Position numbers and translations under genes: made by a program. Shown here in pieces: positions 35,535 to 47,000 of a stretch of DNA of 64,000 nucleotides. Position 1 is the stretch's first letter, and the number at the start of each line of letters is the position of its first letter. Origin of the DNA: Argopecten irradians (taxonomy: Eukaryota > Mollusca > Bivalvia > Pectinida > Pectinidae); contig NC_091143.1 in NCBI RefSeq assembly GCF_041381155.1, positions 23,773,695 to 23,837,694 on the forward strand. The letters are read 5' to 3'. The notes beneath the pieces are model-generated. The model ran no database searches. It was given only the letters and a program-made list of their open reading frames with translations, and was not told where the DNA came from.

Positions 35535-38500
35535 TCACAGTTTTGACTTCCGTGTGAACGCGTACCCGGCCCCGACACAGTGACGTCCGCCGTCAACATA
35601 GATGGCGTTACCGGTGGTGTAGGACGCCATGTCCGACGCCAGAAAAGCTATGGCGTTCGCCACTTCTTCTGGTTGTACAAGCCTTCCCATCGGGTGTGTT
35701 ATAACCTCTGCTGCCAACAACTTCCTTTCAGCCTAATTAACAGATGGTAGCAAGACGATCAATTTGTTTAAATGACGTAGCATTCTTAAGAAACGTTAAT
35801 GCAATTGCAGTCAAAACCTGGTTCCAGTTTCATGAACATCAATCGAAGTCCTAAACTGAAAAATTCCCCATAAGAAAGTATTCAAGAAGTTAATGGAAAA
35901 ATTTAAACTTACTGAACTTTCCGTAATGTCTTTTTTTTCTTTTTTTTTTCTTTCGGGAATTTGAAGTTAGGGACTTCATCACTTGTGTTCGTAAAATTAT
36001 GCTATTATCCGTCAAATAGTGATGAGAGAGGGAGAGAGAGAGGGAAAGAGAAGGAAGAGAGAGAAAGGGTCCATGATGTAGGGGATAAGGGAACATGCCC
36101 TGGACGGACGGAAGTCCGAAGTTTAAGAGAACCGGGCATAAAAATGGGTAAGGATAGGAATATGAAAAATGTAAAAACAACGCGAAGTACGAAATAAACT
36201 GTCATAGATAAATTCCATGTGTAAATGATGTTGTGTTACAGTATATTAATCAATAGACAAAAGCTGGCTGGAAATTATAAAGTATCTCCACAACAGGCCG
36301 TCGTAACTCGACTATGACCATGGTCCTTAATGGTAAAGTATTGTTTCATGTCTTGGATTAAGTGGAGAGGTTGAATGTTAGTTACCTCTGAATTTCCACT
36401 CCCTGCAACATAGAAGTTTGTGTGCGCGACCCCAGGTCTGAAAACACGAAAAAATAATTAAATGAGAACTATGTGAATACATTGATATGTAAGTTACAGA
36501 AGGCACGTAAATAGATAATATAGCGTCAGTGTCTTAAATATAAGTTGTATTTTGGCGAGAGTTAAGAAAGACAAAAGTGGCGACCCTCGGAAGTAAGTCG
36601 TCGAATCGGCGCACGTGCTGAATTCTAAAATGCAGCTGTTGTTCGTCAGTGCCGAATAAAGCAAAATATATGTGGTAGGTGTGTTCCGACAACACTAATG
36701 CTTGGTGCAGAATGAATGGTTTTATTTATCAATAAAAAGTGTAAAAATGTGGGTCTTACCTTACTTCATTTACACGTACACCATACCTTGATATGTAAGT
36801 TACTGAAGGAACGTAAATAGAGAATATAGGGTCAGTGTCTTAAAATATAAGTTGTATTTTGGCGAGAGTTAAGAAAGACAAAAGTGGCGACCCTCGGAAG
36901 TAAGTCGTCGAATCGGCGCACGTGCTGAATTCTAAAATGCAGCTGTTGTTCGTCAGTGCCGAATAAAGCAAAATATATGTGGTAGGTGTGTTCCGACAAC
37001 ACTAATGCTTGGTGCAGAATGAATGGTTTTATTTATCAATAAAAAGTGTAAAAATGTGGGTCTTACCTTACTTCATTTACACGTACACCATACCTAGCCA
37101 GTTCTAAAATATAAAACGTCACTTCAGAATTATTAACAATTATTACAATTATCTGCGAACCACCATGTGTAAACCTTCTCACAATAACTCAAATAAATAT
37201 GTATGCTTGAGAATCCTATTGCATACTTAAAAGTTATTAATTTTATTTATTTTTATATCGCGTTTACATGTCTAGCGAGTTTTTTGCGTCAACTTATTTT
37301 CACGATGTACAGCCGAAACACTTCACTTGACATGTACTTGAAATGCTCTCACGACGATTATTTTTTGCGAATTATAGTCGCTCGCACAGTGCGCGAAATC
37401 TAATATATCACAATAATGAATTTGTTTACAACACATTTACTACCACGATTGCTGTTTCATTTCAGCTCCCTTTTTGTTTTATTATCATAAATATGACAAA
37501 GAAATCTCATTTTGACATGGAACGTTTTTTTAAAGTGAGCAATAAAGGTGGGTGGAATGAAGATAAGGAATATCCATATTGCCATGAGCTACCCAATTAA
37601 AAACGTCAGGCATGCATGCCATCAATGCTATGAAATACTCTACCTAAAGCAAGCGTTTTAGTGAACATCGACATTGCAGCCTTAGTCATTCCGTATACTC
37701 CACAGACACTGATCTGAATAAGATAGAAATATATAATCCCAACCATAAACAGACATTCCTCCCAAAAATTCGAATAATGTGCGTTTAGGATGATTTACGG
37801 GTATATTTGAGTGATAATTATTCTGCTGTGTTGCTGATATGAAATATCTGCAAATGGATCTCCATTGTATTTACGCTATAAAAGTATGCTAAATATCAGT
37901 AATTCACTAATAATTTGAAGAATTAAAATACACTGTCATAAACTCTGACTTAAATTAGCTGTTGACAAATAATAATTACAAAAAAGTTATCGTCTGAAAA
38001 CATTATGACGCCATCTTACCGCTTCCTCTGATGCAATACTGGACAAATTCACAACATTTCCTGAAAGGAAACAAAATCGGGGTAAACCCGTAAAAAGAAA
38101 GACATATATTTGTGATTACTATGTTTATTGCCTGCCGTTTCAAATATTTCCATACAAATCGTTTTTGCTGACATTAAGAATGATATGAGGCTAAGGGTTT
38201 ATGCAGGTTTCCTCATATGTAATATACTATGTATGACCATTGTCCTTTATATTGAAATTATAGATATTTGAACAGGAATCCAAGCCATGTTGATAGGTTA
38301 GAATCAGCATACTAGAGATAAGATAAGCCTACCTTTAGTTGCCTTTAGATGGGGTACGGCGAGCTGTGTCATATATAGCTGGGCTTTTACATTGAGATCC
38401 ATTAAAGCATCATACATATCTGGCGGTGTGTTTACCAGAGTAGCGAATAGCCCTATACCAGCATTATTGATCTACAATCAAACATTATCACTTGTTAAAA

Positions 38501-41428
38501 AATCAGTTCAACATTAATCAATGCAAAGGAAGTTTTAATGGTTGTTCAGCTTTGCTTTTTCATCAATTTCATCATAGTTACACTTAAAAAATAATGCTTT
38601 AGAAACAACAGTGTTGCTAGAATGGCAATAGTACTACCGTTACATCTGAACCAGGTACACTTCTATCTTTTATACATTTTGAATGTAAGGTGCGTCGATA
38701 GAAAATAGTGCCATTTGCCAACGTTTCAACCATATGGACAAGTGTATCAAATCAAGTTATTATCCTAGCACTCAAAAGAAAAACTATCCCTTTCTTTTTA
38801 CCGACGATAAGGGCGATAACATCGACTAAAATATGTCACGCCAAATAGTACTCGACGTTTTCTTCTATCAATAGGATGAAAATTAGTAAAAAGGTCCTAT
38901 GGAGCGGTTAAAATAAGTTTATACTATTAAATAATATCTAATGATTATTTTTATTACCAGAACGTCCAGTCTTCCAAACTTATTGATGCACTTATCGATT
39001 ATTTTCTTTCGATCATTTGCATTCGTTAAGTTAGCTTCTACGGCGATAACCTGAAACAAAGAACATATAAACCACTGTTAAGGTGTTGGATTAATTAACT
39101 TCCAAACATACATTGTCTTGGGCATTGTCATAAAAACCAGCGATGTTTAATCGTATAAAATAATTTGGTAATATACACTCTACATAGATAAACAAAAATA
39201 GCTCAAAAAACTATATCATCTCAGTATTAGTATTGCTTTACACACTTTATCATTGGGCGTTCTAAATATTATACATCTTCGATATTCTAAGGGTTACTAT
39301 CACTGTCGTTATATTCACCCCTGGCATATGTCATTGCAAAACTTAAGATGGTTTATGAAGAAAAAAGACCAATTATACACTCGCAAAGATTATTGAGACA
39401 TCAAACTTCAAAAACAGTCAACCGAAGTGTATTTTAATGATATAAATCACAGGACCAAAGTAGCTGTCTCATCTGTTGTCGCACACACGTCCTTCAGTTT
39501 TGATACCACTGTTGTGACTCCGAAGGGAATCATAACAGTGATAATAACCCTTGGGGTATCGAGGAGGAACAAGTATCATGCGAAAGGTCTTTGGTAAGCT
39601 AAGCCTTTTTTGTTTTACTTCAGGAGAAATTCTATGTTAATTATAGATTTTCAAAGTATATATTATGTTAGTTGCACCATTATAATCTTACGTCGTCACC
39701 GCCAAGTCCTTTTGTTATACACTCCCCAGCTACAGCTACTGCCCCGGCGAGGTTAAGGTCAGCTATTACCAACTTTGCTCCATACTTAGCAAAAAAGAGT
39801 GCTGTCGCTCTTCCAAATCCACTTCCGCCACCTTTTGTTTACAAATAGGATATTCAGGATTAGATCAACAAGATGTATATATTATGCATGAATTACCTAT
39901 CAGAAAAAAGAGAAGTTTGTTTTTGAAATAGCCCTATTAGGATACTGTACAGCAGTTACACTTCGAGTGTAATTTATTTAGCTATATCGTGTTTTTATTG
40001 AAATCCGAGAATATTAAACAACAGCGAAATACTCACAACTTCATTAACGTACCTAAGAACGATAGTTAGAAGTAGTATAAGGTCTGCACAATTTAACCTT
40101 CGCGAGTATGCTCCGTTTAGGAATCAACGAAAAATTGACTAACAGTATGGAGAGTGGGGAAGTAGCATTGCCTGCCCACATTATCGCTCTCTTTCACAAT
40201 AATTGATATTTAGATTTCGTAAAATTGGCAAATGATGTGGTTGATATACTAGTTGAGGTTAAACATGATTTTTGCTTAACTTTTGGAACACAATTCAACA
40301 CACTAGAGACTTGTATATAGGAATGCTTAGCGTACGTGATATTGAATAATTCATATTTGTCACCCCTAATCCCATACACATGCCTGTCTTAGAGAATTGA
40401 ATGTAACCCGAGATATCGATATGATGATATTAATACAAAATTAAACAACTCTGATTATTAACACGATATTAATTGAAAATTGCGTTTCCTGCACGTTTAA
40501 GAACCATTGCAATCTATTAAAGTTACTTCCCTTTGTTTCACTCCGTTAACCACGAACTAAAAGAAAGGGAAGTAACTCTAATGAACTAGATAAATGCCGG
40601 TCACTTCAGTTATTTGTTACTGCGTCAGCTAACCTCGATCTATTTTCTGACTCATGCATGTATTATCACCTCGATTTTTGCCGACCTCATATTAAGATAT
40701 CAATGTAGATCCAAATCGAAGAATGGTCATTTCCTTAAAGGCCCACTACCTTTCCGCAGTAAAACATAAAGGTTTCGTTAAAACATTTATAACATCAGAA
40801 AATATATATCGGTGGCATAAGATGAGGTAACAACACCAAAAATATGCATGGTTTCTCCCGTAACAGAGGAGAGCCATTTCGCTGTTTTGCCGTCTGGCGC
40901 AGCGATAGTCAACTACCGCGCAGTATTTAGGACAACGGCGGGAAAATTAAAACGATCCGCGTTATGAAAATTAACATTTTATTTATTTTAATAAAATTGT
41001 TTAGAAGGTGATGATACGTGTAGTATTAACAGTGAGTTAATAACTTTTGTGACTCTTCAAAATTATCAATCTCGTTTTACATTCCCATTTTAATAATTAT
41101 AAGCCGTTTCGGAAAGGTAGTAGGCCTTTAATGTTCTTTATGATATAGACAACAAGCTAACAATGTCTGAATCACAATAACGTTGTGTTAGCAGATCTGT
41201 TTACATGTGTATGGTAAATTAAGCTTACGTTTAGGCTTAATATTATCAATATCAGTACTATACTGTATAGAAACGGGTGTTATCGAAAGCAGATTCCCTT
41301 TGAAATGATTAAATTCGTTTTATCTGACAGTTATATACTCACATATAACAGTATTTAATTTTAGTGTCAATGACGGTATACTCATTATTACCTGTTATGA
41401 TAGCGACCTTGCCCTTGAGGGAGTCCAT
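35535..41428 (-). CDS. Classical short-chain dehydrogenase/reductase, paralogue 1
   Basis: Nine exons join in frame: 41392-41428, 39692-39831, 38958-39050, 38333-38471, 38020-38060, 37644-37713, 37067-37103, 36386-36437 and 35535-35732. They give 268 aa, the usual length for classical SDRs. ATG at 41426-41428 is the only in-frame start; a stop lies upstream. The Rossmann motif TGGGSGFG is at 12-19. Asp37 ends beta-strand 2, favouring NAD(H). NNAG is at 92-95. The catalytic tetrad is N117, S144, Y157, K161 (YGMTK). VNEVRPG at 183-188 and DGGRHCVG near the C-terminus complete the fold. No signal peptide or membrane segment, so probably soluble. Substrate unknown: a bacterial FabG-like or DHRS-like oxidoreductase of hydroxy/keto groups is the best guess. 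Intron 1 carries a MITE, and intron 7 carries a duplicated exon tail. Confidence 0.93.
36024..36068 (+). repeat. GA-rich simple repeat in the last intron of SDR gene 1
   Basis: Purine-only GAGAGAGGGA-type tract. Confidence 0.8.
36482..37094 (-). repeat. 306-bp tandem duplication copying the end of SDR exon 7
   Basis: Copies 36482-36787 and 36788-37094 are nearly identical. The right copy contains the last 28 bases of exon 7 and its donor. The left copy therefore carries a second exon tail (about 36761-36787) with the same donor but no acceptor. The paralogous intron in SDR gene 2 has a single copy. Confidence 0.9.
40739..41127. mobile_element. MITE with TTAA target duplication (piggyBac/Kolobok-like)
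   Basis: 389 bp flanked by TTAA (40735-40738 and 41128-41131), with terminal inverted repeats AGGCCCACTACCTTTCCG and AGGCCTACTACCTTTCCG. It sits in intron 1 of SDR gene 1. The equivalent site in SDR gene 2 (about 49303) is uninterrupted. No coding capacity. Confidence 0.88.
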
Positions 41429-41495
41429 GTCCTGTTTTACCTCTTCAGTTATTACGTACAGTCTGCTATCTCCCGCATACAAGTAGCCCACTCAT

Positions 41496-41503
41496 GATAT
41501 ATA
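41496..41503 (-). promoter_or_regulatory. Possible TATA box of SDR gene 1
   Basis: TATATATC on the minus strand, about 68 bp before the ATG. SDR gene 2 has the more diverged GTATACCGGTGTATC at the same place. Confidence 0.3.
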
Positions 41504-41694
41504 CCGGATAATAACTTAAAACCTCACCTTGTTATCTTTTTCAAGAGTAGAGTTATTCAATGGTTGACATCGTGTGCATATACATAAGCTCACAAAGGCA
41601 CAATTCAAACAAACTAGATAATATAGGTAACATATTTTAAAGACATGTACACCTGTGCTTCAGTTGGCATGTTGACCAGTAACATTCTTTTTGA

Positions 41695-42060
41695 TTGATA
41701 AAATTTGTTTGTTTGATTAATAAACGTTCTATTAACAGCCAGGGTCATGTAAAGACGGCCTCCCATATGCGGTGCGTATTTTGTTTGGGGGACTGCGCGC
41801 TGTGGTATATTCGTTTTGTGTTTTATTGTAGAATGGAATAGTTGCCCTTTTTATAGTGCTATATCACTGAAGCATGCTGCCGAAAACACTAAGCAACAAA
41901 CCCCACCCCGTCACATTATACTGACAACGGGCGAGCCAGTCATCCTACTCTGTTGAGCGTTAAGCAGGAGCAGAGACTATCACTTTTATAGACTTTGGTA
42001 TGTCTTGGCCAGGGGACAGAATCCAGAGCCTACCTCACAGGGGCGAGCGCTAAACAGAAG
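41695..42060 (+). repeat. Dispersed repeat, better preserved copy (pair with 34555-34800)
   Basis: Contains TTCTATTAACAGCCAGGGTC, ATGTAAAGACGGCCTCCCAT and a GGGACAGAATCCAGAGCC stretch. It resembles a repeat I associate with bivalve genomes, but I cannot name the family with certainty. Confidence 0.5.
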
Positions 42061-42089
42061 GCCAAAAATGAGGCAGTGTCAAGGGAGTA

Positions 42090-42810
42090 CAGGCATCTTT
42101 TTGTAATCAAAATCAATTTTGTGTACACAACAAAATTGAATTCTGTCATAACGAAATCATTTCTGTCATTTTTGTGGACAAAACTGAGTTTTGTTAGAAA
42201 AAAGTGAAAATTGAACACAAAATTCAATTTTGTGACCGAATCCAAATACCCATGGATATATGCAAATGAACTGTCTCATCACAATTTTGCAACGTGGCGT
42301 CTCATTGGATATAGTGACCGTTGGTATGGCACGGTGTTAAACCAATTGTCATTACATAATGGATAGACTACAAGAGCTTTTGAATGAAGGTCTGCCAATC
42401 GGTTAGCAGCTTACAAGTAAAGGTCAAACATGGACTCATTTGCATACTTAACTGACGAAAATGAATTCTGTCGAGACGAAATTTAATTCTGTCGAGACGA
42501 AACTGAATTCTGTCCACAAAAATGAAATTTGTCTTTAAAAAATGATTTTTGTCCAGTGAAAGATGATTTTGTTTAACAAAATCAAGTTTTGTCATTACGG
42601 AAATGAAGTTATTATAAAAAAATTGTAAGACGAAAGTGATTTTGTTACGACAGAATTCAACTGAATTTCGTCTTGACTTTTGTCCACTGAAAGATTGTTT
42701 GTATAACAAAACATATTTTTGTAATATGTTATAAATTTTGTTAATCTGAACTCATTTTTGTTGAACAGAATTCGTTTTTGTCTATACAAAATTTGATTTT
42801 CGGTACAAAA
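42090..42810. repeat. Imperfect repeat built from ACAAAA/TTTTGT and AATTCTGTC words
   Basis: Two blocks (about 42090-42240 and 42455-42800) are made of short words such as AATTCTGTCGAGACGAAA and ATTTTTGTCCA in both orientations. The middle carries TATGCAAATGA and TCATTTGCATA as an inverted pair, and the outer parts repeat CGTGGCGTC/GACGCCACG. The whole could be one foldback element. Confidence 0.65.
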
Positions 42811-43185
42811 TCACATGTGTCCTATTTGACGCCACGTAGGGAGACGTTAGGAAGAAGAAAGTTACTTAGAAAGAAGAGAAAAGATAAGATCTTAAATTTA
42901 GTCGCCTTTTACTATCATACAATAGGTGTAGCAGGTAAATGTTAACGCCCTACCTGCTAACGTATGAATATGCTCATCGGGATGAGATAAAATGTCAGTG
43001 TGTTCCACGAATAATTCATTTATGTTTAGTTCCGAGGCGAAGACGAGACAGAGTAATATAGTTAATTAGGACTATATTTCTGTTTATATCGATATTTCCT
43101 TATGTTCTTTGATAGATCGGGAGATACATAGATACAGTATTCTAATTTCTTGTTACATACTTTCTGAACACTTCTTTACTCAGAG

Positions 43186-43306
43186 TGTAATTCAATAGGT
43201 TTAGTCCGAGAGATATTCCGATACGTTTGTTTTCGCGGAAAATTTGAATATTAAAACGTATCGGAATATCTCTGACTAAACCCATTAAATTACACTGCAG
43301 GGGAAG
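43186..43306. mobile_element. Palindromic element
   Basis: Arms of about 45 bp (GAGATATTCCGATACGTTT and its complement, GTGTAATT at the outer ends) around a 23-bp loop, in the spacer between SDR genes 1 and 2. Confidence 0.8.
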
Positions 43307-43909
43307 TCACTCTAATCGCTCTCCACTAGGACGTTGCTTTCGATGTCACAAGTTAGAAAGCGCCGGTGATTTTGGATTAAAATACTGCGTTCGACTATAT
43401 AGACATCGTGCATATGCTTTTGCATGGTATGTGTGCGAGTATAGATTATCGGAGGACTGATGCATGACTATGACTCTAGGAAAAAAGGTATCATATTGTG
43501 AAAAAATCAACTTTAATCGACGTTGGGGGTAATTTCTCAAATCTCGTATTTTCTGAAAAAAAATCACATGACTGTCATATATGCTCATCAGTCCATCCAC
43601 CAAATACAAAAAAAATGTATGACAGCATCCATTTTCATTGAGTTGGCCCCCTGTGCTATATAATGCAGAATGAGCTTCCCTAATTTTCCATTTTTCTTTT
43701 TAATTTTAGATTTGTATTTAAATTCAAACTATATCTCACAATTTTATTTGTATTTTTTCTTTTACCATCTCCGTTATAAAATACAAAAAAACCCACCTTG
43801 AATTACTTTAATAGTTTAATTTGATTTATTTAATGTTTTTCAGATCACGGTATGATATTCGGAAAAGATCTCCAGGTTTTAACAAAGAAGAAATCCAAAT
43901 TCATGAACA

Positions 43910-43915
43910 TTTATT
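43910..43915 (-). terminator. Polyadenylation signal AATAAA of SDR gene 2
   Basis: AATAAA on the minus strand 142 bp after the stop, in sequence conserved with SDR gene 1. Confidence 0.55.
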
Positions 43916-44056
43916 ACATTTTCAGTCGCTTTCACCGTGTCACATTCGGACACATATGCTACTATCTTCAGACAAAGTCAAACATTCATGCTCATTTACA
44001 ATGTAGTTTGAAAAACAACTCATACACTAACCATGCTTTTATTAAAACGAAGTTTA

Positions 44057-47000
44057 TCACAGTTTTGACTTCCGTGTGAACGCGTACCCGGCCCCGACAC
44101 AGTGACGTCCACCGTCAACATAGATGGCGTTTCCGGTGGTGTAGGACGCCATGTCCGACGCCAGAAAAGCTATGGCATTCCCCACTTCCTCTGGCTGTAC
44201 AAGCCTTCCCATCGGGTGTGTTATAACCTCTGCTGCAAGTAGCTTTCTTTCCATCTAATAAACAAATGGTAGCAGTATATTAAACCAAGCTGGTTTTATC
44301 ATTGAAATGTTTGTGTGAGTAACACGATCGATTTGTTAAAATGACGTATAATTTTACAGTAACATTTCTTATACGACAGTCAAGCCCTAGCATCGATTTC
44401 TCGAAACAAAAGTGCAGACTTAAGTTAAAAATTAAGTTTTTCTCCATATGTAACTTATATAATAATTTAAGACTAATGTCAGTTTTTACTCAAGAGATCA
44501 TCAACTGGTCCCAGTTTCACGAACATTACTGATGTCATCAACTGATAATTCTCCATAGGTCTATTTTTCAGGCCCAAGGATTGTGAAACAGCCTTAGCTG
44601 AAGTTATTGCTTAGCCAATCAAAAATTACGTGTTTTTCCCTACGTCATCTGTAATTGGCTAATTCTTAACTAAAGACTGTTTTTGACTTAAGACTGTTTC
44701 ATGAACTGGGGACCAGAAGTAAAGGAAAAAAGTTATTAAGTTTATGAACTTTCCGTCATGTCTGAAATGGTTTTTTTTCCTTTGAGAATTGGAAGCTGAT
44801 ATCTTCACATAATTTAAGGAATGTTAAGGAACTGGCCACATTAGATCTAAATCCAAACATAATGCTACTATTCCATCAAATTAACTCATGCACCTGAAAC
44901 CAATAAATAATCTTAGCCACCTAAACACTGATATTTTTGCCATTATGTTCTCTACCACCTTCACCAAGTTTTGATTAAAACCTTTAACTTATAATAAGTA
45001 AAGTAAAAATAACATTAATTGTAAGTTCAAACCAGAAAGTTGTTGAATGAAAAGGGCGGTTACATTGTAAATCGGAACGAAATACGGGTAGATTAAAAGT
45101 ACTCCGATAAACAATAGAAAATAACCTACTGAAAATTCTGAATTATATCCAAAACGGGCATTCGTTACTAGACTGTGACTATGGTATTTTAACAGGAAAT
45201 GTTGTTTGATGTCAAGGTTTGTGTGGATGATTTAAAATGTTGCTTACCTGTGAATCTCCATTCCCGCCTGCGATATATAAGTTTGTGTGCGCGACCCCAG
45301 GTCTGAAAACACGAATGGTAATTTAATGAAAACTGTGTGAATATATATTAATGTGTACAGCAGGCACGAAACTTGTTTTATTTATCAATAAGAAGTGTAA
45401 AAATGTGGGACTTACCTTACTTCATTTACACGTACACCATACCTAGCCAGTTCTAAAATAAAAACCAACACATTCCGTCGTCACTTCAGAATTATAAACA
45501 ATCTTCTGCATATGTACACATTCTCACAATAACTCAAATAAATATGCATGCTTGAAAATCTTATTGTATACTTTAAAGTATTTATTTTCGCGACAGCTTA
45601 ATATCGCGTTACCATGTCTGGCGAATTTTTCACTTCAATTTATTTTTGCGATTTACGGTTGGAAAAACTTCCTTTGACATGTACTTGAAATGCTCTCGCA
45701 TGTATGACCGTCATCTATGCTATAAAAAGACTAAGGTTTTATGTTATGTAATACTCTACCTAAAGCAAGAGTTTTGGTGAACATCGACACTGCAGCCTTT
45801 GTCATTCCGTAAACTCCACCAGCACTGATCTGAGCAAGATAAAGATATATCATTTAAACCAAAGATAGGATTTCCTCCAAAAGATTGAAAATTTGAAATT
45901 AGCGCTCAAACAAAAGTGAAAAACCGAATTTGTTGACAAATAATAATTCCATGCAAGTTATCGTCTGAAAACATTATGACGTAAGAAGAATCAAGACCGC
46001 TTCTTCTGCTGCAATACTGGATAGATTTATAACATTTCCTAAAATGATACGAAACCGAAATAAAAAAAAAACGAAAAAAGAAAGACACATATTTGTGAAA
46101 TCTAATGTCGCATTCATAATGATTAATGTAAAAAATGGGGAATGATAGATTTGAATGAAGTTATAGAAGGATTTTTGTAGATGGTTGTGTCTTTATTTAC
46201 ATAGAGGGACACATGCATATCCCATACGTATCTATTTTGATGACATTCAGAATGAAATGGGAATTAAGGATAATGGGTTATGCAATATGTTATGTAATAG
46301 AAGCCGAATACCAGATACAGCTTACTTTTTGTTGCCTTTAGATGGGGCACGGCCAGCTGTGTTATATATAGGTGGGCTTTTACATTGAGATCCATCATAG
46401 CATCATACATATCGGGTGATGTTTTCATTAGAGGCGCAAATAGCCCTATACCAGCATTATTAATCTACAAACAAACAATAACACTTGTTAACAAGCTTTT
46501 GGTTTAAACATTACTTTATCAGCCCATTCAGGAAAAAATGGCGTCACCGTTTAACGACACTTCAGATTTGCTTAAGCAACGGCGTAATGATTTCAGTGGG
46601 GAAAAAAGAGTCCCAAAATGAATTTGGAGTTCTACATATATTATATTCAGTAATTTGAGTTATAGGAATTAATTGAATATATCTTTATGTTGTGGAGATA
46701 TAAAACACATATCTGAGTGTACTCTCGCCATAAATCACTTCGTGGTGTATTTAGAGTACATTGATATTTCTTTGTAATATCTCCAAAACATACAAATATA
46801 TTCAAGTTTTAAATGGTTGTCAGCAATGTTAATTTCATTAATGTCATTAAAGTTACACTTATGTTATTAATGCTTTAGAACCAACAGTGTTACTAATATT
46901 ACAATCTGACTCAGGAACACTTCTATCTTTTATATATTTGGAATATTCAGTAAGGTATAGTGGCACTTGTCGACGTTTCGACCCTATAGACAGAGAAATC

